Of a stretch of 64,000 bases of DNA, positions 38,068 through 48,300 are shown in pieces. The DNA comes from Brachypodius melanocephalos (taxonomy: Eukaryota; Chordata; Aves; Passeriformes; Pycnonotidae), in NCBI GenBank assembly GCA_013398615.1, contig VZSR01000514.1:6116462-6180461 (forward strand). The letters run 5' to 3'. The notes beneath the pieces are model-generated. The model was not told the DNA's origin. It searched no databases and worked only from the letters and a program-made list of their open reading frames with translations. A program made the position numbers and the translations under genes. How positions within the stretch are numbered: the stretch's first letter is position 1; every line of letters begins with the position of its first letter.

Positions 38068-38077
38068 NNNNNNNNNN
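38068..38077. other. Assembly gap of 10 N
   Basis: Ten unresolved bases lie 12 bp after the ADRB1 stop codon in G-rich sequence, within the 3' UTR or alternative intron. The true gap size is unknown and sequence may be missing. Confidence 1.
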
Positions 38078-38638
38078 GGAGCCGGGACAGGGGGGAAAGG
38101 CAGGCAGGGAGACGCGCAGGAGCGGAGAAATCCCCGGCAGTTGCCTGGTGGTAATGCTATTGCCAAGCTAAACGATCCCTGCCTTGGCAGGGGCAGTGCG
38201 GGTGTTTACTTAGGAATGAGAGCAGGTGAACTGATGTACGACATACCTCATCCGAAACTACAGAAAACAGGAAACCCACTGACCAGAGAACAAAGGAAAT
38301 AAACAGCCCATCCCAGAGACAGCCACCTTGTCTGTAAGAGAAGCGCTGTCGCGGGGACTGTGGCGGCAGCGCCCGCGCTCGGGTGGCTGTCCCAGCACCG
38401 TGCTGGTGGCCGAACCAGCGGGTGGTGCTGGCCCTTGGCGGCCCAGTTCGGCCGTAGCTGGGGTTCGGCCACCCCCGCCTGGCCCCGGGGCTCATCCCCG
38501 CTCCCAGGGCTCCGGGATTTTGGGAGGCGTGGGGCCGGTGCTGCAGGTGCTCCGGGCACAGAGCGCGGCCGGCAAGACGGAGACCTGCTGGCAAGATGAG
38601 TTTGAAGCTCGGAGTAGCCGTGCTCTCCTCGTCTGCAG

Positions 38639-38884
38639 AGCAGCGAGAGAGAGAAAATAATGAGCAATGAGGAGCACTGGAATATTTTGAAAGGGGCTAA
38701 AACAACCCAACCGACATTCTTGTGCTTTTTCCCTCTGCATCAGCCAGCAGTGAGTTACTGTGCTTATCTCCTTCGGCCAGACAATAGCAGTCAGGCTGAG
38801 AAACTTCTACCTCAAACTGTGCATATTGTACAGGGGAATGAACGGACCGTGTTTATATTAAACAGCATATTTACATACCACTAA
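38639..38884 (+). other. ADRB1: Possible alternative ADRB1 terminal exon (open for 81 codons)
   Basis: A pyrimidine-containing acceptor (CTCTCCTCGTCTGCAG) ends at 38638. Joining from the donor after 38050 keeps phase 0 and gives 81 codons before TAA at 38882-38884. The tail would begin SSEREKIMSNEEHWN and end ILNSIFTYH, replacing the terminal valine. I recognise no domain, and an open frame of this length is not improbable by chance. It could equally be plain 3' UTR or intron. Confidence 0.3.
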
Positions 38885-38957
38885 TAGGGTTTTATGACAA
38901 GGGCCGGGGAGGGGGGTTGGTGAGGAACCTTCTGCAACTTGTTCATTGTAATTACAG

Positions 38958-39139
38958 ATGAACCGGGGGAGAGGGGAGAATCCTGGCAACAAAAATTTAC
39001 TGCACATTTATTTTTTTTTTCTTTTAATGGCGACAAAGTCGTTTTTGCACAGTGTTAAAGAGTTGTAAAGTTATTTGAAGATGTTACTTGCACACACATA
39101 CACACACGCAGATTGAAAAGGAAACGGAGGTTTGAGTAG
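38958..39139 (+). other. ADRB1: Relic or shortened version of the galliform beta-1 receptor C-terminal anchorage exon
   Basis: An acceptor ...TGTAATTACAG ends at 38957. The next bases resemble the start of the turkey alternative exon as I recall it (MEREKNILAT...). In phase 0 this copy encodes only 36 residues, starting MNRGRGENPGN and ending HSVKEL, with a stop at 39066-39068. Turkey-like stretches survive in other frames: ILAT at 38980 (+1) and KLFED-TCT from 39068 (+2), the latter running to TAG at 39137. The block is therefore conserved as DNA but its frame is broken by small length changes, including a T-run at 39010-39020. Either the tail is shorter and different in this bird, or the exon is no longer coding. 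Confidence 0.55.
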
Positions 39140-39423
39140 CAGCGACCCTGAACCTGATTTCTGGTTTTGTCTGATCTGCTATAGTTTTATTGAGAAAGTG
39201 ACTTTTTAAATATTATTTTTGAAGGTACTGTAAATATATCCGTATTATAAATTAAAATATCTTAAGAGACTTTATTATTTTTATTTTTATTTCCAAATGC
39301 CCACGTGAATCTGCTGTTATTTTAGCACTTGTGTGTCATTTCCATTTTCCTCTCTCTGTGTGTTTTATAACATATTTATACTTTGGTGCAATTTACTACT
39401 GTGTAAGTAATTGGTCTATGTGC

Positions 39424-39429
39424 AATAAA
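39424..39429 (+). terminator. ADRB1: ADRB1 polyadenylation signal AATAAA
   Basis: AATAAA is followed by a CA-containing cleavage region (GCAGCACAAGC, about 39437-39447) and a GT-rich downstream element (AAGTGTGTCTCTATAGGTTTTG). This is the first canonical signal with a good downstream element after the coding region. It would give a 3' UTR of about 1.4 kb. Confidence 0.7.
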
Positions 39430-39445
39430 TACCATTGCAGCACAA

Positions 39446-40669
39446 GCAAGTGTGTCTCTATAGGTTTTGAAACAATACCAACCTATAATGGGAAGAACAG
39501 CATTTGTTTTTCTCCAAAGATGGCTCAGATTACCAATACAACTTGGTCTAATGGCTTTTCCTGACACAGTGTTGTAAAAAACCTGTTTGAAACCCAGTAT
39601 GGTTGTGTTCCTGTTGCACTGAGGTCCACTGACTTCCCTTATTAATGGGAAAAAATTAATGGCTAAATTAATGGCTAAAGACAAGGTGTTTCCACTCTGA
39701 TAATGAATACTAATTTTCTTGAACTATTCCTTTCTAGAAGATATTCTTCTCTCTTTTTTTTTTTTTTCTTTTGTTGTTGTTGTCATAGGAGTAGATGGCT
39801 GGGAGTGAGACCAGGATATTTAAGATTACAAGAGAACGCTTAATTTGAAAGCTTAAAATGGTCTTGAGTAGAAAGAAATCTCTGTAAACACTACCTGCCA
39901 CCCCACAAGTAAGTCCACCTCATGCTGACAGCAGGCCTGATCCTGCCCAAGCAGGATAACTGAATGTTGTATTTTTCATCACTCTAAGTAAGGAGTTACA
40001 GCAAGCAGAAGTGCTGCAGCTCTGTGTCCCTGCTCTGAAAGATTGTCTTCCTTTATTGCTTTATGAAGGTGTGCTCTATCCTTGTGGCTTCATAAAGATT
40101 TTCATTACTGAAATGAATACATGGCAGACAGAGAAACAAAAAGACAGTGCAGAATAAAAGTGCAAATTTTTAGCTTTATTAAACTCAGGAGTATAGTTTA
40201 ATTAAATATCAGCTCCCAGGAACAGCACCTCCCAAAGCAAGTTCTTCAGCACGGTGGATCACAGTTTGTTTTGGAAACCATTTGTTCGTTTTCCTTTGTT
40301 TTCAAAGTTAAGGAATTTGTCCTTTGCAATTTCTTATGTTGTATTTTCATGAGGGGAAAATAAGTTACTGTTTTTATGCAAATACAAAATAAAGGGACTG
40401 GAAAAGTAAATAATACTTTTCCACTGATGTTACTGGAGTTTGATGTGAGCTGCAGTTAATGGTATCTTCCTTGATAACAGTGAAATGGGCTCCTTAAAAT
40501 GCTGAGGTGACATCAGATCAGGAGCTAAGTGAAGTGGGATCTGCCACCAAATGTTAAAAAAACAAACCAATCTGGTTTTATCTTTGATTACAGCTAACAC
40601 AACAGGACCAAAAGGGTGCACTGGATGGTGATGTCTGATACAAGCAACGAGATGTTGGCTTTGCATGTC
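39446..40669. other. Intergenic downstream of ADRB1, with T-rich tract
   Basis: A pyrimidine tract (T14 then (TTG)n) lies at 39751-39783. No gene was recognised. Confidence 0.6.
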
Positions 40670-40710
40670 ATGGGATGGCATGGGATGGGATGGGATGGGA
40701 TGGGATGGGG
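40670..40710 (+). repeat. (GGGAT)n microsatellite
   Basis: About eight 5-bp units ATGGG/GGGAT, with one interruption (GGCAT) near the left end. Confidence 0.93.
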
Positions 40711-43700
40711 AGACAGTGCTGCTCTCCTTGTGCATGTTGTGGATCACAGAGGCAGGGCAGGGCCAGGTCCCTGCCTGCTGGGTAGAGCAGGACAGGATCG
40801 CAGCACCTGGCTGGGAACTGAAGTGGCTGTCAAGCCCTCATCCTCAGCAGGGTGCTGGATCCTGAGGAAGCACAGTGCCTACTGCATGGAGCAGGACAGC
40901 CTAATGGACTTGGATCTTCATCTCATAAATCAGTTCACACACTCAGTTTTAACTACACAAACGCTCCTGTCCTTAGACTTTAAAAAGTGGTGACAATTTT
41001 GTCTCAACAGAGTCCAACTTAAGTGGGAAATTTATAGCCAGAACTTGCCCTGCTGAAGAACTGTGCTGGGAGATGCATCTCCTGAACAAGTGTAATGGCA
41101 CTGAGGTAGGATGAGTTTAGCCCACTGACCTCAGAAGGGCCAGCTGTGTCAGCAAAGCAGTCAAGATTCCTCTGCTGTTGAATTTTTGCCAGTTGCCAAC
41201 CTGCTGGAAGAGTCAGGAGGCTGACACATTGAGACCCTCCATAGACAGCTGAAGTAATCCCACTGGCAGCCTGCACAGGGGATACCAGTCCATCCTGCAT
41301 GGTGTGGAAGAGGCGGTGGCACAGTAACAGTGAGGACAGAGCAGGACATATGGCACACACGTGTGCGGGGAAGGGGAGGCTGCTGGCGAGCAGTCTGCTG
41401 TGGATCACACTCAGAACAGGCTGTTCTCTGCAGAGAAGGATACTCTGAGAAGCGCTGTGGGGCAGCTGAAATACTCCCGAGGCAATGAGTCAAACACTCA
41501 GGATGAATATTTTTTTCTGACGAAAACCAGACATGGATTAGCAGTTGGAGCTGCAAGTCAGAAAGAAAAGGTGGCAGGCATGCGGCTGCACACGTACGTG
41601 GGCAGGAAAGCAACAGCCAAGAGCCGCAGTCCTGCGGGGAAGGGAGACACAGGTAAACCAGAAATCCGCTCAGAGAAAATGTCCTGCGGCTGCCAGGACC
41701 AAAATTGTTTGGCGAGGATGCCTGGAGACTTCCACATGGAAGACGCCTGATTCTCCAAGGCGCCGGCCGCACTCTGTGCAGTGTTTGCTCAGCACTTCTG
41801 AAAAGAAGGCTGCCTCTCTCCACGTGTTTAGATGGGAATAGATCGGCTTGAAGGACTGGATTCAGTTTTCTGTGTGCTGGGAGAAGTTGAGGCTGTTTCA
41901 GACAAGCAGCAGGCCCTGCAGAAGGGCTCCCCACCAGTGAGAGCTGCACAGAAGCCCTCCTGCAAATCTGCTGCACTCTGAGACTGCAGCCCTCAGCATC
42001 CACTGTCCATAGCTCCAAGCAGCGGGGAACTATGTGCAAAAAAGGTGGCTTAGGATCTGAACTGTGCATTTGACAGCGTCAGCTGGGTGTTTGTGTTGCT
42101 GCATGCACTGGTTTTTATGCAGATGCTGCTTTCCCTCTTGGATATCCACATGTCCTCAACTATAAGGACAACTTCTTTATCAGCTTTTTCTTTTTCCCTA
42201 AACCCTATCTGAGGCCGAGGTTTTATTAATAACCGTTAAGTGGCTATTTTGCAAACCTTCCTTGTGCTGCACACTTTCCTAATTTATTGTAATTTCCCGT
42301 CTGGTGGAATGCACTTACTTCCTTTATGTAAAATATCAGCTGCAGGGCTGGAAATTGGGCAGCTATGAGCTGAAAAGAGCAGACTTTCGGGAGGCCAAAT
42401 GCGGTCAGGCATCATTGCCACTGGGAGCAGAATTTGACCTGATAATCTAATCTCATACAAGAGACTATCTCCAGAAAAGTATTGTTACCAACAGCAAATG
42501 ACCTCTGCTAATGAAGCTGCAACAATTAGTCCTATATAAAGCTGTCGAGAAAATGTTAACTGCTGAACAACAGTTAGTGGTGGGTAGTTCAAATAATGAG
42601 TGTTTTGTTTGCTGGTGTGTGTTTGGTGATGTGTTGGGAAATAATTATCCTTTGACTAGCAGCCAGCTTTGTACTAATCAGAAAGGAGAAGTCATGTTCT
42701 GTTTGAAGGATTATACCTAAAAATAGTTCTGTTACCGCCACACCAACGAGCAAGGTGAAACGAATCCACGGCCATGTACGCACCTTCCTAACATTTCACT
42801 TTTCACCCTAAAAAACTCATTGTTCAGCTGGGACTTTCTGTTTGATTGTGTCAAGAGCACCAATGTGGTCTCCTGCAATAGCACTAAGCACACTCTCTCC
42901 GAGGAGCATTAGCCTATGCACCACTGACTCGCTTTCAGACCCTGCCAGATTCCCAAACGCCCCAGGAGGAAGCAAGGATTCTTTCTCTTTATATAAGCAA
43001 TCACACATAATGTAAGATTGACAATATTTATGTCAATCATGTGGCAGAGGAAATCGATCTGCTTTTTCTCTGAGGTATTTGTATGCCTGCCCATCCTGGA
43101 GGAGCAGCCCATGGTAACAGCAGGTGATTTATCCCTGAAACTCAGTAACCTCAGCCTGTCAAACTCTGCTGGGAAAAGTGACCAAGATAGGAAAAACATC
43201 AAAAAGGTGATGCTGGCGAGCAAACACAGAATTGTCAATGCAAAAAGAAAAACTGGGGTGTCTTTGGCCATGCTGTAGGCATTGCCTTTTACTGGTAAAG
43301 TGTTTGGAGAGGGATACATCAGGCAGAGGCACCGTGGAAACACAGGCTGAGAAGTGTGAGAGGTCAGACATTCCATATAGGACCATGCCACCAAAGGACT
43401 GGCAGCTGAATTATGCCCAAAGCATTCCTAGAAGTTTTTCTTACTCTTTGTGGATAACAGCAGCAGACTAAAGCACACCTGAGCAGCTTTCAGCTGATGT
43501 AAAGCCACGCCGCTCCCTGGCCAGCCGTGGACACACGAGACCCCCTCAACATCTCCCCATCCTCTCCAAGTGGCTCCAGCAGAGTTTCTTTGGATCTGGA
43601 GCCGTCCCCCAGCCTGGAGCCACAGTCCTGTTCCACGGTGCCAAACAGGAGGTGCCCGTGTCCTGGGGGGTGGCAGAGCTGCGGGCAGAGGGATGCGGGT

Positions 43701-45285
43701 GTGCCCGCGCTGCCCCGGCTGTGCCGGGCGTGCCCCTGCCCTGACTCATCCTCTGTCTGTGCTGCCAACCAGCCACAGAACCGGGCCCGCCGTGCTGGAG
43801 ACGGAGCAGAGTTCGGGTTTGTTATGTAAACTGGCCATCAGCTTCCTGGTTCACCAAAACCAGGTACTCGCATTTGCTTCACCAGCTAACTTTTTTTCCT
43901 TCCTCGCCCCACTCGGCTTCCAGGTTTTTCATGGTAATGTTTGCCTGCTTGGCCTTAGCACCCAGCGGCACAAGGTTTTCTGTCTGTGCCCTGGCAGCTG
44001 TTTGAATGCAGACATGAACTGTACCAGGTGCTGGGCACTGTCTGGGTTTGGTTGCACCCATTCCTTTCAAGATTGATGTTCAGAGTTATGAATACTGGCT
44101 GCATCACAGTGTAAAATTCCCAGACAAATAGGAAATGAGTCCTGACCTCCAGGTTCACAACCTAAAGAAGAAAACAGAAGCTTACCATTTGTAGACTTTT
44201 GCCATTGCCATGATTAGCTGAGCATCTCAGATGTAATGGTGTACCCTTCCCATCTGATCCTGTGTAATGCACCGAATCCTGTTGTCCTTAATGAGATTAA
44301 ATGAGGATTTTCTACTAGTTCAGTGCCTTAGCCATTAGCAACTGTTGTGTGTCTCTAGGCAGTGATGTACCTTTGCAAGCCTGGTCCTGTGTCTCTCTCA
44401 AAGCCATGATATTTGGCTTCTTCTACTAAAATTATTTTGATAATTGGTCTTAGGCTCCCTGGCACAATGCTTTGAAAGGCAGATCTAAGTGTACACACCG
44501 AAGAGGCAAACAGAGATACTAAAGAGCTCAAAACCTCAGTAGCTGCTAGGTGTGTAAATACCTCAGCTACCAACATGCCATTTTGCAGGGCCAGGTGAGT
44601 GCTGCAGACCCCTTAAAATCTGCAAGCTGCCTTCCCTCAGAGGGGCACCCTGCCACTGTAAGGAACAATTGCAGGGACAGCACGATAGCTCATCATGGGA
44701 GATGTTTCCAGGTGGTAAAATTTGAACAGTGATTTGCTGCCAAAATTTAGAGATCTCTCGTTAAGAAGAAGGAATCGAGAAAAGCCCCTGGTGGGAATTC
44801 CTGGTGGGGAAGGGAGAACAGCGCTAAGGGTTGAAGTTTCCGTGTGCAGACGAAGAGCCCTGCACTGACTGGTCCAGTGAGGGTTACAGATGCTGCTGCA
44901 CACCCTGTGCTGATGGACAAACGCCATCCACCACAGCCACCGCAGAGACAGCTCCCGGGGCCCGCAGTCGCCACCCTCTGCTCCCTGTCGGGTGTATAAT
45001 GTGCTCCTCTCACCGGCCCGAGCGTGGCAAGGGACCCCAGAGGTGTCCTGGGACACGAAGGTGAGTGTCAGCCTGCGCCACCCCCTCACCGTGCCGCGCA
45101 GGGAGGAGCGCTTCCTCTTGGAGCAGGTAAAGGGGGAGATGGCCCACAAAGCTCCCATTGTTCCACAGCCCGCCTTCAGCCAGGGCTGTTTTGTTTGTCT
45201 GTTCTTCCCCTAAATGCTCACTTGGGAGCCGTCAAATAAAATCTCAATTAGCTCACTTAGGACACGGAGGGCGGTGTGGGATGTG
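40711..45285. other. Intergenic, GC-richer; two CpG-rich patches, no recognised gene
   Basis: The composition is richer in GC than the left flank of ADRB1. A 302-codon open stretch from an ATG at 42069 down to 41161 on the minus strand has no recognisable domain, signal peptide or family. Short CpG-rich patches occur at about 43505-43825 and 44930-45120. The second has TATAA at 44995 and a perfect donor AAG|GTGAGT at 45060/45061. None of this is enough to call a gene. Confidence 0.4.
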
Positions 45286-45358
45286 TTCCCTGGCAGGCAG
45301 CATTCCCTGGCAGGCAGCATTCCCTGGCAGGCAGCGTTCCCTGGCAGGCAGCGTTCCC
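45286..45358 (+). repeat. 17-bp tandem repeat, 4.3 units
   Basis: Four units of TTCCCTGGCAGGCAGCR start at 45286, 45303, 45320 and 45337, plus a partial unit. The first two end in A and the last two in G, suggesting pairwise duplication. Confidence 0.95.
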
Positions 45359-48300
45359 ATCCTCGCTAAGGGCACGGGAGGCAGCAGGGGCGGTGTGAGA
45401 CCTGTTGCTCACACACAGCCCCGACCGAAGCATCGCTGGTACCCCGGCAGTTTCCCATCGCCAGACTAGGGCAGCCACACCACCCGTGCATCCAGGAGTG
45501 TCTGTGGAGATGCTCACAAAACAGCTTGTGTCGAATACTCGGGCTTTGGGGAGCTTCTGTCTGATGTGCAGCACGTGTCAGCTGCTGCAGTCATTGCCAG
45601 TGACAACAGGTGTTGTAGCAGTGCTCTAAACCACCTTGAGAACATCCATGGGAGAGGTTTTGTTCCTGTTTCACTGCCAGGTAGTTACCAGCTGTCTGGG
45701 AATAGGGTAGGTGCCTGTCTGTGATTTTCAGCATCAGCCTGTCCAAGGCAGGGCTGGTACTTGCCCCCTCTCCTCCCCAGCCTCAAGTCCCATGGCATGC
45801 CTTGCTCCCAGCCTGGCTCTGCTGCCTGTGGTGCTGCATGGGCTCCTGTGGCTGAAAAATCAGCTCTTTCAGACAAAGTTTGTTTCAGCTCACCCTGCAC
45901 AAACACAGGTAACAATTGGCACAGGAAGATGCAGAGCGATGGGTTAGGATCTCTGTTTTGGTAGCAGCCCTGGTTTGGATCCATCACTGAGATCACAAAT
46001 CTCATGTCGGGTGGTGATGCTGCAGAAACTGAGACCCAGACCAGCCCTCTCTGGCCCATTGTTTTGCTTGACTGCTGCTGAAAAGAGAGCACTGGCCACC
46101 CAAACCTTCCCTCCCTTTCAGAAGCTGCTCTGAATATTCTATTCAGAGGCTTAGTGACTAAGCCATTAAGCTCCTCACTGTATGTGAAAAGTCAAAATAA
46201 ATTTAGTTTTTTACAAATACTGGTGCAATAGAAAAAAAATATTTAAGTCTGATTATTTCCAAGACAAGAGCACGGGGCATGGGACAAACTTTTGACAGAG
46301 ACTGGGGCCAGGCTAGCTGAAAGAGCAACTCATGTAGGTCACAGCCCTAAACTGTCCTCAAATGCAAGAGCGTGACATGGCCACAAGCCAGGGATGATGG
46401 AAAAATAATTCCCAAGGAAGAGCATCTCTGTTTGCCCAGAGTGTATGCAGGAATCCCAGCACTCCATGGGCACCACTGAGCTGTTAGGGACTTGTGAGCA
46501 ATCCCCATCATGTGTGTCTGCTGGTGAATGATGTTTAGCTGCTTTTATTCCTGCACACTTCACTTATGTGGGAGCAAGGAATGTGATGATAAAAAGGCTG
46601 GAATGATTTCAGTGCTGGATAGTTTCCATTAATGTATTTCTCGTTATGTAACGCTGCCATCACAGTACAAAATCCAGTAAGGTGCCTTTTGGGAAGGTGG
46701 AACTTTCCTACATAGCTGCAATTAGGTAAGTGGGGCTGGAGAGCAGGTTAGGCTTTGATCAGACCATTTTTAATTGCACCGGATGTGTTTGGGCTATTGC
46801 ATGGTATGAATTTCTTTGCCTTTAGGTTACAAGGCACCTCATAAATTAAAAGGTTGATGTTGTCAAATGCATGCCATTAGCACTCGGAGCAGATAATCCT
46901 TCCCGTGGCCTCATCCGAGTCTATCTCAGAGCCTGTCTCCAGATAATGGCCTGGAAGAAGAACAATGGTGCTCCCAGCTCCCAGGGACCTCCACTCTTCT
47001 GCTTCAGAGAAGAAAAATTATCATTATCTGCATGGCTCAAGCTCCCTTTGAAATGCAGTTATTTTTTACTCATACACTCCCAAGTATTTTTTTACATTAT
47101 ATCAGTGGGAAACTTGAAACCCCCTTTGAGGAGAGAAAGATTTCCTGCAGCCCTACTACTAAAGAAAATGGATAGATCAAGTAGTAAAGTTCAATGACTT
47201 ACTTAGTGTTAAATAAGAAAGAGAATAATGAATTGGATTTTGTGTGCCTGGTTTTCCTCTGCAGGGAGCAGTCAGGCTAATGGATTTTCATTGCCTTGTG
47301 CTTCTGTTCATCAGCCTAGGTGAGTTCAAAACACTCTTGCCTTTTTGTGTTCTCCTTTCCCTGCCCACTTGTCACAACCTCGAGTGTTTGGAGATTAGCA
47401 AACACATAGATTTGCTGCCATCAGCACCATCCTGACTGGGGGGAAAACACAGGGTTAACCCCCTGCCCCCAGTGATGACTTTTGGCTGCATGGGCATCTG
47501 TATTTTATGCCTGGTGGCTGCAAGCAGACAATTCCTTACCTAGGCTGGACACTAGTTTCCTACTATTATGAATTCAGGCTGTAACGTCCTTCAAAAAAAC
47601 ATTATTTCCCCACTGGGTTCACCAAATATTTGCTGGGTCTCCAAACCCTCCTGTTTGTTTACAGGCTTTGCCAAACATGCCGTAGGGCTTTTATGGGGGA
47701 AGGAAGGGAGGTGGTGGAGGAGGAAACTATTACAAAGCTATTTAACATAAACAACTTTCTTCTGTAAACTCCAGACACGGCTTGGCAGGGAATAGGTTAA
47801 AGCTGGGGGGGTGGATGGGGAGACTCATTAGAACAAAGTAATGAATGGCAAACTGAAAAGCCTAGGGAGAGACACAGGGGAAGAGATGAGCTGGCCCTAA
47901 ATGGGACCCTAAATGGGACCCTAAATGGACTCTGGCTTGCTGGCAGCCCTCTGCTGCTCTGAGCTCGGGTTTTGGATCTGCTTCCTCCCTAAGGAATGCC
48001 AAAGCTGGGGGATGCTCAGACACGAACCCTGCAGAACTGATCGGGAGTCATATTTCAAAGGTGAACCTGAAAGGTTTCTACAGAGCCAGAAATTGCTACT
48101 TCCTGCCCCAAACCTTTGCTGGGTCTGCCAGCGCTGCCCGGAGCCAGGAGCTGCTCTCTGCCCACTTGGAGCAGGATTTCCGTTCTCCTACCAGCCTCGG
48201 TGCCTCAGGCTTTGTGGTCTGTTTTTTGTCTGAATGGGAAATGCATAATGACAAACTGTTTAAACAACTTATGGTACAAGGAAACTTGCTGGAGTAGAGC

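Larger units (their letters stand above)
36200..38620. other. CpG island over ADRB1 leader, coding region and alternative intron
   Basis: The sequence changes abruptly from AT-leaning, CpG-poor DNA to very GC-rich DNA dense in CpG at about 36.2 kb, and returns to ordinary composition near 38.6 kb. Boundaries are by eye. It marks the likely promoter and body of ADRB1. No other stretch of the window has a comparable extent of CpG. Confidence 0.85.
38057..39445 (+). other. ADRB1: ADRB1 3' untranslated region (unspliced mRNA form)
   Basis: The stretch runs from the stop codon to just past the polyadenylation signal. The part from about 39,000 is AU-rich, with a T-run at 39010-39020, ATTTA-type pentamers (for example 39006 and 39374) and an AU-dense block at 39195-39295. 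A perfect Pumilio-type element TGTAAATA lies at 39229-39236. AU-rich control of beta-adrenergic receptor mRNA stability is established in mammals; it is inferred here. Confidence 0.65.

Noticed and set aside
40616..40993. Open frame with repeated MGWDG
   Set aside because: It is the (GGGAT)n microsatellite in translation.
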